Source: Pseudomaricurvus albidus (GTDB lineage Bacteria; Pseudomonadota; Gammaproteobacteria; Pseudomonadales; Cellvibrionaceae). From it: a stretch of 64,000 bases of DNA. The translations under genes and the position numbers were made by a program. The stretch is taken from contig NZ_JAHKRS010000001.1 in the NCBI RefSeq assembly GCF_018863235.1, forward strand, positions 186,001 through 250,000, read 5' to 3'. The notes under the pieces were generated by a model, which was given only the letters and a program-made list of their open reading frames with translations, ran no database searches and was not told where the DNA came from. Positions within the stretch are counted from its first letter, which is position 1. Each line of letters starts with the position of its first letter. Shown piece after piece: positions 43,111-52,112 of this stretch.

Positions 43111-44517
43111 ATGTCAGAGAACACTCTGAATCTGATCAAAGAAAGCGAAGCGCGTTGGGTTGATCTGCGTTTCACAGACACCAAAGGTAAAGAACAACAC
43201 GTCACCATCCCTGCCCGCACTGTTGATGAAGAATTCTTTGAAAACGGACAAATGTTCGACGGTTCTTCTATCTCTGGCTGGAAAGGCATTAACGAGTCCG
43301 ACATGATTCTGATGCCAGATGACTCTGCATCTGTGCTGGACCCTTTCACTGACGAACCAACTGTTATCGTCCGCTGTGACATTGTTGAGCCTGCTACCAT
43401 GCAAGGCTACGAGCGTGACCCTCGCTCTGTTGCCAAGCGCGCAGAAGACTACCTGAAGTCTACCGGACTGGGCGACACCGCTTTCTTTGGTCCAGAGCCT
43501 GAGTTTTTCATCTTTGACGACATCAAATGGGGCCAGGACATGTCCGGCTCTTTCGTTAAAATCAACTCTGAAGAAGCTGCCTGGGCAACTGCTGCTGACT
43601 TTGCCGATGGCAACATGGGTCACCGTCCACGCGTAAAAGGCGGTTACTTCCCGGTTCCTCCAGTCGACAGCCTGCACGACATCCGCTCTGCCATGTGTAA
43701 CGCCATGGAGCAAATGGGTCTGGACGTTGAAGTACACCACCACGAAGTGGCCAACGCCGGTCAGTGTGAAATCGGTGTATCTTTCAACACCCTGGTGAAG
43801 AAAGCTGACGAAGTTCAAATCCTGAAGTACTGTGTACACAACGTTGCTCACGCTTACGGCAAGACTGCTACCTTTATGCCTAAGCCAATGGTTGGCGACA
43901 ACGGTTCCGGCATGCACGTTCACCAGTCTTTCTGGAAAGACGGCACCAACCAGTTCGCTGGCGACGGCTACGCTGGCCTGTCCGAGACTGCCCTGTACTA
44001 CATCGGTGGTGTGATCAAGCACGCTAAAGCGCTGAACGCGTTCACCAACCCAGGTACCAACTCTTACAAGCGTCTGATCCCTGGCTTCGAAGCTCCTGTT
44101 ATGCTGGCTTACTCTGCCCGTAACCGCTCTGCTTCTCTGCGTATTCCTTACGTTTCTTCTCCTAAGGCTGTACGTGTTGAGGCTCGCTTCCCTGACCCAA
44201 TCGCCAACCCATACCTGTGTTTCGCAGCACTGCTGATGGCTGGCCTGGACGGCGTCAAGAACAAGATCCACCCTGGCGATGCAGCGGATAAAGATCTGTA
44301 CGACCTGCCTGCTGAAGAAGCTGCCGAGATCCCACAAGTATGTGGCTCTCTGCGCGAAGCTCTGAGCAGCCTGGATGCAGACCGTGAGTTCCTGACTGCC
44401 GGCGGTGTATTCACCGACGACATGATCGACGCTTACATCGAGCTGAAGATGGAAGACGTTTACCGCGTTGAGCACACCACTCACCCGGTAGAATTCGACC
44501 TGTACTACTCTGTATAA
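43111..44517 (+). CDS. glnA: Glutamine synthetase type I
   Basis: GlnA condenses glutamate and ammonia with ATP to glutamine as a dodecamer. The 468-aa protein has [18 protein letters not shown], the ATP-site segment [16 protein letters not shown] and the metal-ligand region FFGPEPEFF. The adenylylation site is Tyr397 in [10 protein letters not shown], so activity should be controlled by GlnE. ATG 43111 follows GGAGG by seven bases; the open frame extends 16 codons further without support. Nitrogen control is shown by the upstream sigma-54 promoter and NtrC sites. Its tail and terminator are partly repeated downstream. Confidence 0.98.
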   Translation: MSENTLNLIKESEARWVDLRFTDTKGKEQHVTIPARTVDEEFFENGQMFDGSSISGWKGINESDMILMPDDSASVLDPFTDEPTVIVRCDIVEPATMQGYERDPRSVAKRAEDYLKSTGLGDTAFFGPEPEFFIFDDIKWGQDMSGSFVKINSEEAAWATAADFADGNMGHRPRVKGGYFPVPPVDSLHDIRSAMCNAMEQMGLDVEVHHHEVANAGQCEIGVSFNTLVKKADEVQILKYCVHNVAHAYGKTATFMPKPMVGDNGSGMHVHQSFWKDGTNQFAGDGYAGLSETALYYIGGVIKHAKALNAFTNPGTNSYKRLIPGFEAPVMLAYSARNRSASLRIPYVSSPKAVRVEARFPDPIANPYLCFAALLMAGLDGVKNKIHPGDAADKDLYDLPAEEAAEIPQVCGSLREALSSLDADREFLTAGGVFTDDMIDAYIELKMEDVYRVEHTTHPVEFDLYYSV

Positions 44518-44565
44518 GTACTGATCGATCTTTCAGAAAAAGGCCGCTTTTGCGGCCTTTTTTTG
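44484..44565 (+). repeat. Direct repeat copy 1: glnA tail plus terminator
   Basis: This 82-bp unit covers the last codons of glnA (ending EFDLYYSV and stop) and its terminator. It recurs 142 bp downstream with only one A missing. Confidence 0.93.
44537..44564 (+). terminator. First glnA terminator
   Basis: The stem AAAGGCCGC/GCGGCCTTT with a four-base TTTT loop is followed by a T run. It lies 20 bp after the glnA stop. Confidence 0.92.
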
Positions 44566-44625
44566 CTTGTGGGAACTATGATTCTGCCGGGTGAGCGCTG
44601 TGCATGGCACACCGCCTGCATCTGG

Positions 44626-44706
44626 CCCGGTAGAATTCGACCTGTACTACTCTGTATAAGTACTGATCGATCTTTCAGAAAAGGCCGCTTTTGCGGCCTT
44701 TTTTTG
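44626..44706 (+). repeat. Direct repeat copy 2: duplicated glnA tail plus terminator
   Basis: The 81-bp copy begins at CCCGGTAGAATTCGACC and runs to the T run of the second hairpin. It matches copy 1 at every base except one A lost from the run before GGCCGC. About 60 bp of unrelated-looking sequence separate the copies. It carries a dead fragment of the glnA C-terminus with its stop codon. Confidence 0.93.
44679..44705 (+). terminator. Second, duplicated glnA terminator
   Basis: The same AAGGCCGC/GCGGCCTT hairpin and T run as the first, carried in the downstream copy. It should catch read-through from glnA. Confidence 0.88.
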
Positions 44707-44827
44707 TTTCTTCAGCACACCTCTAAAAGCTCACACCCCACGCGCCTGTCACTCGCCACACCAGCAAAAACCCGCTAATCTAAGCGACATGACCTTCACC
44801 GGTATCACTTTCGACACGGACAGCGAT

Positions 44828-45352
44828 ATGAAAATCACTTACGCAGTTTTGTTGTGCTTCACCCTGTTTGGCCTCGCCGCACACGCCGAAATTTATAAAA
44901 CCGTGGATGAACATGGCAATACGGTTTATACCGACAATCCCGGCCACAATGACAAGGCCGAGCCAGTGGATCTGCCGGAGCTGAACACCCAGCCCCCAGT
45001 GCCCGTCAAGCTCCGTCCAGAGCCGAAAGAAGAACCGTCCTCGCTGCAGTATGAGGTGTATATCAACAGTCCCCAACCCGGTACTCAGGTACCAATGGGG
45101 CAATACGAAATCCCGGTCAGCCTGAGCGTGACCCCGGAACTTCAGGATGGCGACTATATTCAAATCCTGCTGAACGGCCAGCCCTTTGGACAAAACTTTT
45201 ACACCACCAGCATGGTCCTGCGCGACGTCTACCGAGGCGAACATCAGCTTCAGGCTGTGATCCTCAATGGTTCAGGCATCGAGTTGGCCCGCTCAGACTC
45301 AGTAACCATTTATGTGCAACGCCCGTCCGTGCAACGTAAAAGTCCGCGCTAA
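44828..45352 (+). CDS. DUF4124-domain exported protein
   Basis: The 174-aa precursor has a signal peptide (MKITYAVLLCFTLFGLAAHA) followed by the DUF4124 motif EIYKTVDEHGNTVYTDNPG. A Pro/Glu-rich linker and a C-terminal beta domain (NSPQPGTQVPMGQYEIPVSL and on) follow. DUF4124 proteins are periplasmic and have no firm biochemical function. A similar gene lies between glnA and ntrB in Pseudomonas, so the place is conserved. ATG 44828 is chosen because the signal peptide starts there; an ATG 13 codons earlier would bury it. Confidence 0.85.
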   Translation: MKITYAVLLCFTLFGLAAHAEIYKTVDEHGNTVYTDNPGHNDKAEPVDLPELNTQPPVPVKLRPEPKEEPSSLQYEVYINSPQPGTQVPMGQYEIPVSLSVTPELQDGDYIQILLNGQPFGQNFYTTSMVLRDVYRGEHQLQAVILNGSGIELARSDSVTIYVQRPSVQRKSPR

Positions 45353-45755
45353 TCACAGCAGCGGAGATTTAAGAGGACTTAGGCGTCCCAATCTAGGCCA
45401 TAAACAGCGCTTAGATTCGGGATTGCACCAAGATTGCACACAAATTCGTAGAGGCATCTGCCAACATCCCCCTTAAATCGCCGGATTTCACCGAAAAGGG
45501 GCGAGTGCGCTGTATTGGTTCGTTTCTTGCTAAATAAAACCTTAAAGATCTTGTCTGGGCAAATATCTGTTGGGGGATGCACCCCGAGTCAATAAGGTGC
45601 ACACGGCAAGATCCCGGCGTTATTTCTCTGAAATTGATGACACTGGACCGGTTGCAACAGGCACCGATACGAACAAGGGACTGGCAGAGAACCCTGCAAC
45701 CGGTCAGGGATCGCAGAAGACACAGAGAGCCTCGCGCCTCATATACGGAATACAC
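45353..45755. other. Intergenic region upstream of ntrB
   Basis: No supported gene lies in these 403 bp; the ntrB frame is open from 45570 but the early part has no family match. The stretch has TTGCACCAAGATTGCACA (45424-45440), a partial NtrC-like site, and TGCACC/GGTGCA arms 12 bases apart (45578-45601), too wide for a normal site. A promoter for ntrBC is expected here. Confidence 0.4.
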
Positions 45756-46829
45756 ATGCCATCAGAACAACCTTATAAAAGCATACTGGAGCATCTGAAC
45801 GTCGCCGTGGTCTTTGTCGACACCAGCCTCCGTCTGAAGCACATCAACCCGGCTGCCGAGGTGCTGCTGGCGGTCAGCCAGGCAAAAGTTATTGGCACGT
45901 CGCTTCTGCACTATTTCCGGGAAGACGGCAGCTCCACAGAGACCCTGCGCAAGGCCATTATTGAAGAAAATCAGTTCACCAAGCGCCGCGCCCAGTGGCA
46001 ACTCCACAATGGCGAACAACTGACCGTCGACTATACCGTCACGCCACTATCGAATCAGGACGGTGTCATCATTGAGATTGTTGCTCTCGACCGTCTGTTG
46101 CGCATCAGCCGGGAAGAGGCCCTGATCTCGTCCCAGGAGACCGTCCGCAATCTGGTGCGCAGCATGGCCCACGAAATCAAAAACCCTCTCGGAGGTATTC
46201 GCGGCGCGGCACAGCTGCTGGAAAGAGAGCTTCCCAACAGCGATCTGGAAGAGTTCACCACCATCATCATCGAAGAGGTGGATCGCCTGCGCAACCTGGT
46301 GGATCGCATGCTCGGTCCGCGCCAGCTGCCCCAATTTGCCCCCACCAACGCCCACGAGGTGCTGGAACGCATTGCCACCGTGATCAAGGCCGAGTGTGGC
46401 AGCGACATCCGCATTCGCCGGGACTACGACCCGAGCATTCCCGAATTCGAGGCCGATAAAGAAATGCTGATCCAGGCTCTGCTCAACATCGCCCGCAACG
46501 CCATGCAGGCCCTTCAGGAAGCTGATCTCAACGAACAGAGCATCATCACCCTGCGCACCCGCATTCAGCGACAATTTACCATTGGCCAGCAGCACCACCC
46601 TCTGGTGTGCCGGATTGATATTGAAGATAACGGCCCCGGTATACCGCAAGACATGCTGACCAATATTTTCTACCCGATGATTACCGGTCGTCCCGAGGGC
46701 ACAGGTCTGGGACTGGCCATTTCGCAACATCTGATTCAACAACACCAGGGACTGGTCGAGTGTGACAGCCAGCCAGGAAAAACCACCTTCTCCATCTATA
46801 TACCACTGGAACAAAATCATGCAGCCTAG
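45756..46829 (+). CDS. ntrB: Nitrogen regulation sensor kinase NtrB
   Basis: NtrB phosphorylates or dephosphorylates NtrC in response to the PII protein. The 357-aa cytoplasmic kinase has an N-terminal PAS domain (about 8-110, starting YKSILEHLNVAVVFVDTSL), the His phosphorylation site in SMAHEIKNPLGGIRGAAQL, and an ATP domain with NIARNAMQAL, EDNGPGIP and GTGLGLAIS. ATG 45756 has GGAA upstream and fits the family start. Its stop overlaps the ntrC start by 11 bases, so translation is coupled. Confidence 0.96.
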   Translation: MPSEQPYKSILEHLNVAVVFVDTSLRLKHINPAAEVLLAVSQAKVIGTSLLHYFREDGSSTETLRKAIIEENQFTKRRAQWQLHNGEQLTVDYTVTPLSNQDGVIIEIVALDRLLRISREEALISSQETVRNLVRSMAHEIKNPLGGIRGAAQLLERELPNSDLEEFTTIIIEEVDRLRNLVDRMLGPRQLPQFAPTNAHEVLERIATVIKAECGSDIRIRRDYDPSIPEFEADKEMLIQALLNIARNAMQALQEADLNEQSIITLRTRIQRQFTIGQQHHPLVCRIDIEDNGPGIPQDMLTNIFYPMITGRPEGTGLGLAISQHLIQQHQGLVECDSQPGKTTFSIYIPLEQNHAA

Positions 46830-48252
46830 CCGAACACCTTCTAACAATGTCTGGATCATTGATGATGACCGCTCCATCCGCTGGGTACTGGAGCGGGCGC
46901 TGCAACAGGAAGGCATTGCCTGCACCGCCTTTGAGAGCGGTGACCGGGCACTGAATGCCATGAAGACCAGCCGTCCGGACGCCGTGATTACCGACGTCCG
47001 CATGCCCGGCACCGACGGACTCTCCCTGCTGAAAATCCTCTCAGAAGACGTCCCCGGCATGCCGATTATTATCATGACGGCGCACTCCGATCTCGACAGC
47101 GCCGTCTCGGCCTATCAGGGCGGGGCCTTCGAATACCTGCCCAAACCCTTTGATGTGGATGAAGCGGTTGCCGTCATCAAGCGCGCCCTCATTCACGCTC
47201 AGGAACAACAACAGGAACACGTGCCCCCCGAGCCCGAAATGGCCACCGAGATCATCGGTGAAGCGCCCGCCATGCAGGAAGTCTTTCGCGCTATTGGCCG
47301 TCTGTCCCAATCCAACATCACCGTGCTGATTAACGGTGAATCCGGTACCGGTAAAGAGCTGGTGGCCCGCGCCCTGCACCGTCACAGCCCGCGCCGCAAC
47401 AACACCTTTATCGCCCTGAACATGGCCGCCATCCCCCGCGACCTGATCGAGTCGGAATTGTTCGGCCATGAAAAAGGCGCCTTTACCGGTGCTGGCGGAC
47501 AGCGTCAGGGACGTTTCGAACAGGCCAATGGCGGCACCCTGTTTCTCGATGAAATTGGCGATATGCCCGCCGAGACCCAGACCCGTCTGTTGCGGGTACT
47601 GGCTGACGGAGAGTTCTATCGGGTCGGTGGTCACACCCCGGTGAAAGTGGACGTGCGCATCATTGCCGCCACCCACCAGAACCTCGAAACCCTGGTGGAA
47701 GACAACCGCTTTCGGGAGGATTTGTTCCACCGCCTGAACGTTATCCGTATCCACATTCCCAAACTCTCCGACCGCCGTGAAGACGTGGCCAAGCTGGCAC
47801 AGCACTTCTTCCACAAGGCTGCCAAAGAGCTGGAAGTGGAAACCAAGGTACTGCTGCCTGAGACCGAGAACTACCTCTGCAACCTGGACTGGCCTGGTAA
47901 CGTTCGCCAACTGGAGAACACCTGTCGCTGGATTACCGTGATGGCGTCCGGTCGCGAAGTGCATCTGGAAGATCTGCCGCCGGAGCTGATGGAGAGCAAA
48001 GGTGAAGACAGCCCCTCCGGCGACTGGGAGAAAGCCCTGCGTCACTGGGCCGATCAGGCTCTGGCTCGCGGTCAGAACGACATCCTTTCGGAAGCCGTTC
48101 CCACGTTCGAAAAGGCCCTGATTGAAACCGCTCTCAAGCACACCGCGGGCCGCAAGCGCGACGCCGCCAACCTGCTGGGCTGGGGACGCAACACCCTGAC
48201 CCGCAAGCTGAAAGAACTGGGCATGTCTGACGGCCCCGACGGGGACGATTAA
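46819..48252 (+). CDS. ntrC: Nitrogen regulation response regulator NtrC
   Basis: NtrC~P binds enhancers and drives sigma-54 promoters such as glnA in this window. The 477-aa protein has a receiver domain with the phospho-acceptor Asp in AVITDVRMPGTDGL and the switch Lys in YLPKPFD. The AAA+ domain shows Walker A GESGTGKE, the sigma-54 contact loop GAFTGA and Walker B GGTLFLDEIGDM. A Fis-type helix-turn-helix lies at the end (RKRDAANLLGWGRNTLTRKL). ATG 46819 overlaps ntrB. Its TAA overlaps the stop of the opposing gene. Confidence 0.97.
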   Translation: MQPSRTPSNNVWIIDDDRSIRWVLERALQQEGIACTAFESGDRALNAMKTSRPDAVITDVRMPGTDGLSLLKILSEDVPGMPIIIMTAHSDLDSAVSAYQGGAFEYLPKPFDVDEAVAVIKRALIHAQEQQQEHVPPEPEMATEIIGEAPAMQEVFRAIGRLSQSNITVLINGESGTGKELVARALHRHSPRRNNTFIALNMAAIPRDLIESELFGHEKGAFTGAGGQRQGRFEQANGGTLFLDEIGDMPAETQTRLLRVLADGEFYRVGGHTPVKVDVRIIAATHQNLETLVEDNRFREDLFHRLNVIRIHIPKLSDRREDVAKLAQHFFHKAAKELEVETKVLLPETENYLCNLDWPGNVRQLENTCRWITVMASGREVHLEDLPPELMESKGEDSPSGDWEKALRHWADQALARGQNDILSEAVPTFEKALIETALKHTAGRKRDAANLLGWGRNTLTRKLKELGMSDGPDGDD

Positions 48253-49481
48253 TCCCGCTCAAGGGTTGTGAGCTCACCCATGTGCTGTGGTGTGAGCTCC
48301 GCCAGCCATTTTTGGTACTGACGTTTCTGCGACTCGTCGCGAGCCAGCACTATGGCTTTCTGTAATTGCCTCTGCGCCTCCCCCTTCCTGCCCAGTGCGC
48401 TGTTGATCTGTGCGGCCAGCCCGTAAAAGCGTGAATCCTGATTGTGCCCCTCGATGGCGGCTGTAATGTTTTCCAGTGCGGAATCCAGCTTTTGGGAAGC
48501 AAACGCTTCACCGGCTTGAGAATAGCGATAATAAGGGTTTCTGGCACGGTATCGGGCAGCCAGCTGCTCGTAGTGCTGTGCCTGCTCCAAATCGCCCAGC
48601 TGCCGATACAGGCGCCCCAGATTACTGACGATCATCAAGTCCCCGGAATGCAACTGCAGTCCCTTTAAATAGGCGACTTCTGCTTCGCGGTAGTGTCCGC
48701 CCCTGCGGTACACCGTTCCCAGATTCCCCCACAAAAAAGAGACGTCCGGTTGCAGCGCCAGCGCTTCGCGTAACAGTAAAAAGGCCGCAGCCGGTTCCCC
48801 GTCAATCAGCGACTCCATCGCCAGATTGTTGTAATACTGAGCCACGGCGTACTCATCCGGCACCAGATCCTGATCATACTCCTCGCGGTAATTGCCCAGG
48901 TTGATGTCCACAATCCTGCGCTGCCTTCCCGCATTGACCACCACATTCATATGACGGTAATTGACCTGCGTGCGGGCACTTTGCATATCCCAGCTGGGGG
49001 GCACCTGCACCTCGTTAAATCTGACCTTGAGCCCCACTTCGCGCCCCAGAGCCACCATCAACAGGGAAAATGACAGACAATTGCCCTCCTGATAGTAAAA
49101 GGTCTCGGCGGCGCTGTAGGTTTTCATCGGATTGTAGCTGATGCCCAACAGCCCGCCGTGCAGCAAGGCCTGCAGCAGCTGTTGAAGCTTGCTAACGGGG
49201 GCGGATTCGGAAGACACATAGGCGTGAATAAAACGTTCCATATCGGCGTTGACCGCCAGCGGGTCCTCTGACAACAGAGTCTCTGCGGCACGCACTGCCT
49301 CGGGGTTGGCATCGGCCAGCAGCAGTTCGCTGTCGAGCAACCGCTGAACCTCGGCCTCAGGCACGGATGAAACGTCGGGATTTTGCAGCGTGCAGCCGCT
49401 GACAGACAACAGCATCAGCACACCGGCCACAACCGATACCCCGAACCTGCTTTGATCACCAAACACAAACCTGATCGTCAT
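48249..49481 (-). CDS. Lipoprotein with transglutaminase-like and TPR domains
   Basis: The 410-aa precursor has a signal peptide with lipobox VSGC (Cys30), so it is probably a lipoprotein. Residues about 110-215 look like a transglutaminase-type fold: the nucleophile-like Cys in YYQEGNCLSFS, His in YRHMNVVV and Asp in RIVDINLG. Several TPR repeats follow (about 230-400), for example LWGNLGTVYRRGGHYREAEV. The Cys-His-Asp order suggests a protease or amide-exchange fold, but activity is not shown. It converges on ntrC with overlapping stop codons. The substrate is unknown. Confidence 0.78.
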   Translation of the reverse strand: MTIRFVFGDQSRFGVSVVAGVLMLLSVSGCTLQNPDVSSVPEAEVQRLLDSELLLADANPEAVRAAETLLSEDPLAVNADMERFIHAYVSSESAPVSKLQQLLQALLHGGLLGISYNPMKTYSAAETFYYQEGNCLSFSLLMVALGREVGLKVRFNEVQVPPSWDMQSARTQVNYRHMNVVVNAGRQRRIVDINLGNYREEYDQDLVPDEYAVAQYYNNLAMESLIDGEPAAAFLLLREALALQPDVSFLWGNLGTVYRRGGHYREAEVAYLKGLQLHSGDLMIVSNLGRLYRQLGDLEQAQHYEQLAARYRARNPYYRYSQAGEAFASQKLDSALENITAAIEGHNQDSRFYGLAAQINSALGRKGEAQRQLQKAIVLARDESQKRQYQKWLAELTPQHMGELTTLERD

Positions 49482-49688
49482 GACGCGGTCTGGACAGAAA
49501 CCAGACCCTCCTCCACTGACGCGAACCTTGTATTTATTTTAGCCTTTATGACATCCTAAAGACCGTCAGATTGTGGAATAGCCATCAGGCCACTTATATC
49601 TGTTTCTCATACCGGACCTCGTAGCGGATACGCCTGCACGAGGCTGACACACACCATCAGGACGCCGCCCATAGGACATGACCCGCTT

Positions 49689-51314
49689 ATGACCACCACC
49701 AGCCAGTCTGAATCCCTGCCCGCTGAAGAGTTCTTTGGCCACCCCAAGGGGCTGTATATCTGTTTTGCCACGGAATTGTGGGAGCGCTTTTCCTTCTACG
49801 GCATGAAGTTCCTGCTGTTGCTCTACCTCACCAAATACCACCTGTTTACCGATGCCGCCGGTTACGACGTGCTCGGCGCTTACGCCGGCCTGGTCTACGC
49901 CCTGCCGGTGATCGGCGGCCTGCTGGCCGACCGCTATCTGGGCATGCGCAAAGCCGTGGTGTTTGGCGCTGTCCTGCTGTGCTGTGGTCATTTGCTGATG
50001 GCCTACGAGGGTCAGGAAGCGATGTCCTTTGCTGCGGGATCGGTATTGAGCTCGTCCATCACCCTCAACGATGGCAGCGTGCTGGCGGCCGGAACCGAGC
50101 TCACCGAGGCCGTCATCATTCAGGACGTGATTGCGCTGGACTTTTTCTTTCTTGCCCTCGCACTGATCGCCGTGGGTGTGGGCTTTCTCAAACCCAACAT
50201 CTCCACCATCGTCGGCCAGCTTTACGGCAAGGATGATCCCCGTCGCGATGGCGGCTTCACCATTTTCTATATGGGCATCAATATCGGCGCCTTCAGCGCC
50301 ACCCTGCTGTGTGGCTGGCTCGGAGAGACCTACGGCTGGAACTACGGCTTTGGCGCTGCGGGTATCGGCATGCTGCTGGGGCTGGTGACCTTCCTCAAGG
50401 GACAAAAATACCTGATGGGGCTCGCCGAGCCGACCAATCCGGCCATCCTCAAACAGAGCGTTATTGGCCCCCTCAACCGTGAATGGGTTATTTACCTCTG
50501 CGGCCTGTTATCACTGGCCGTGGTGTGGCTGCTGCTGCAAAACGAACACGTCGTCCACCTGGGTCAAAATGTTCTGCTGACCATCGCCCTGATTGCCCTT
50601 CCCGCCTTCGCCTTGTTGAAAGGCAGCCGCGAAGAATTTCAGCGCACACTGGTACTGATGATTTTGATTGCCTCCTCCGTGGTCTTCTGGGCGCTGTTCG
50701 AACAATCCGCCGGCAGCATGACCCTCTACGCCGATCGCGTGGTAGACCGCAGCCTGTTCGGCAGCGAAGTGCGCGCCTCCATGTTTGGTTCACTCAATCC
50801 GTTCTTTATCATCACCTGTGCGCCACTCTTCGCCGCGCTGTGGATCTGGCTGGCCCGTCGCGGATGGGAACCGTCCACCCCGGTCAAATTCGGACTGGGG
50901 ATTATTCAGGCCGGACTGGGGTTCGGCGCCATGGTCGTAGGGGCACAGTTCCTCGGCGAGGACGGCAAGGTCGCCATGGTCTGGTTGACGCTGGCCTACC
51001 TGCTGCACACCACCGGCGAGCTCTGCCTCTCACCCGTCGGTCTTTCGGCAGTCACCAAACTATCCATACGCCGCGTCGTCGGCGTCAGCATGGGTACCTG
51101 GTTTCTCGCCATGTCCCTGTCGGAAACCGTCGCCACCCGCCTCGGCAAAATGGCCTCCATCGACATCGCCGCCGGCGAAACTCAGGACGTGGCTCATGCG
51201 CTGGCGACCTATACCGAGCTGTATCAGTTTTTGATGTGGACAGGTATTGGAGTCGGTGTGTTTATGATTTTGATATCACCGTGGCTGAAAAAATGGATGT
51301 GCGGTGTGAGGTGA
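49689..51314 (+). CDS. POT-family proton-coupled peptide transporter
   Basis: The 541-aa protein is a PTR2/POT transporter that imports di- and tripeptides with protons across the inner membrane. The family proton-coupling motif ExxERFxxYG is seen as ELWERFSFYG (29-38), and GFLKPNISTIVGQLY and FTIFYMGINIGAFSATLLCG are POT signatures. About 12-14 membrane segments are visible. AGGACA lies before ATG 49689. It has no clear operon partner. Confidence 0.93.
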   Translation: MTTTSQSESLPAEEFFGHPKGLYICFATELWERFSFYGMKFLLLLYLTKYHLFTDAAGYDVLGAYAGLVYALPVIGGLLADRYLGMRKAVVFGAVLLCCGHLLMAYEGQEAMSFAAGSVLSSSITLNDGSVLAAGTELTEAVIIQDVIALDFFFLALALIAVGVGFLKPNISTIVGQLYGKDDPRRDGGFTIFYMGINIGAFSATLLCGWLGETYGWNYGFGAAGIGMLLGLVTFLKGQKYLMGLAEPTNPAILKQSVIGPLNREWVIYLCGLLSLAVVWLLLQNEHVVHLGQNVLLTIALIALPAFALLKGSREEFQRTLVLMILIASSVVFWALFEQSAGSMTLYADRVVDRSLFGSEVRASMFGSLNPFFIITCAPLFAALWIWLARRGWEPSTPVKFGLGIIQAGLGFGAMVVGAQFLGEDGKVAMVWLTLAYLLHTTGELCLSPVGLSAVTKLSIRRVVGVSMGTWFLAMSLSETVATRLGKMASIDIAAGETQDVAHALATYTELYQFLMWTGIGVGVFMILISPWLKKWMCGVR

Positions 51315-51437
51315 TCGGTAGAGGCAGACTGTTTAGCTACCGGTAATAGATTTAAACACTTTGTGGTCAGGCGTAGTCACTATCGTTATATTGGGCTACT
51401 AAGCTGAAGACGCTGCCATGCAAATTAAGAGAAGACA

Positions 51438-51920
51438 ATGAATCAAATTAATCCCGGACAACACTGCCATTGTGAATGCGGTAAGACTGAATTCACCATA
51501 ACAGGCAAACCGCTGATGCGTATGTTCTGCCATTGCACAATCTGCCAGGAATTCAATGACGCTAATTTCGCTGATGTGACCATTTTTTTATCAAAAGACA
51601 TTGAATTCGACCAGACTCAACATGTCGATTTCAAAAAATATAAGTCACCTCCAGCCGTTGACCGCGGCAAGTGTGGCTCATGCCATAAACCCATAATCGA
51701 GTTCCTAAACTTGCCGCTGTTTCCATCGCTTACCATTATTCCCAGTCAGAATATTGAAGCTGGAAGCAATTTGCCTGATGCTTGCGCCCATATTTTTTAT
51801 CATCGCCGGGTCCAGGAAATAAATGACAACCTACCTAAATATTCAGGCTATGTTAGCAGCCAGGTTTTAATGACAAGAAAACTCTTATCCGGCATGTTAG
51901 AGAGAAAAAAACAGGCTTAA
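51438..51920 (+). CDS. GFA/CENP-V-type zinc protein
   Basis: The 160-aa protein belongs to the glutathione-dependent formaldehyde-activating (GFA) family. Zinc ligands are spread over CHCECGKTEF, FCHCTICQEF and GKCGSCHKPI. Most family members have no proven substrate, and the name does not prove formaldehyde chemistry. An AGAGAAG site lies just before ATG 51438. The surrounding sequence looks more AT-rich than the core genes. No operon partner is visible. Confidence 0.85.
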   Translation: MNQINPGQHCHCECGKTEFTITGKPLMRMFCHCTICQEFNDANFADVTIFLSKDIEFDQTQHVDFKKYKSPPAVDRGKCGSCHKPIIEFLNLPLFPSLTIIPSQNIEAGSNLPDACAHIFYHRRVQEINDNLPKYSGYVSSQVLMTRKLLSGMLERKKQA

Positions 51921-52030
51921 CAAACAAGGGAAAAAATCCTTCGACCTACACTCACAACATCAAAAGCTGGACTTGTGACTTTCCTTCATTAGGACTCATC
52001 ACCATCCATAAGTTTTTCTTGCCATAAAAA

Positions 52031-52067
52031 TAAAAAACCCGAGTCTCACCATCAGGTCAGACTCGGG
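52031..52067 (-). terminator. Rho-independent terminator after the arylsulfatase
   Basis: CCCGAGTCT pairs with AGACTCGGG around a 12-base loop and is followed by six T on the minus strand. It lies about 45 bp beyond the sulfatase stop. Confidence 0.9.
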
Positions 52068-52112
52068 GCGGAGACTTATTTCAGCTTTTTACGTTGTAAA
52101 CAGAACTGCAGC

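Noticed and set aside
43114-44484. A 456-codon open frame antisense to glnA
   Set aside because: glnA is certain, and the antisense frame is low in family signal; it is a mirror of the strongly biased glnA codons.
45578-45601. TGCACC/GGTGCA arms as a normal NtrC site
   Set aside because: The 12-base spacing differs from the required five by seven bases, so it does not fit one NtrC dimer.
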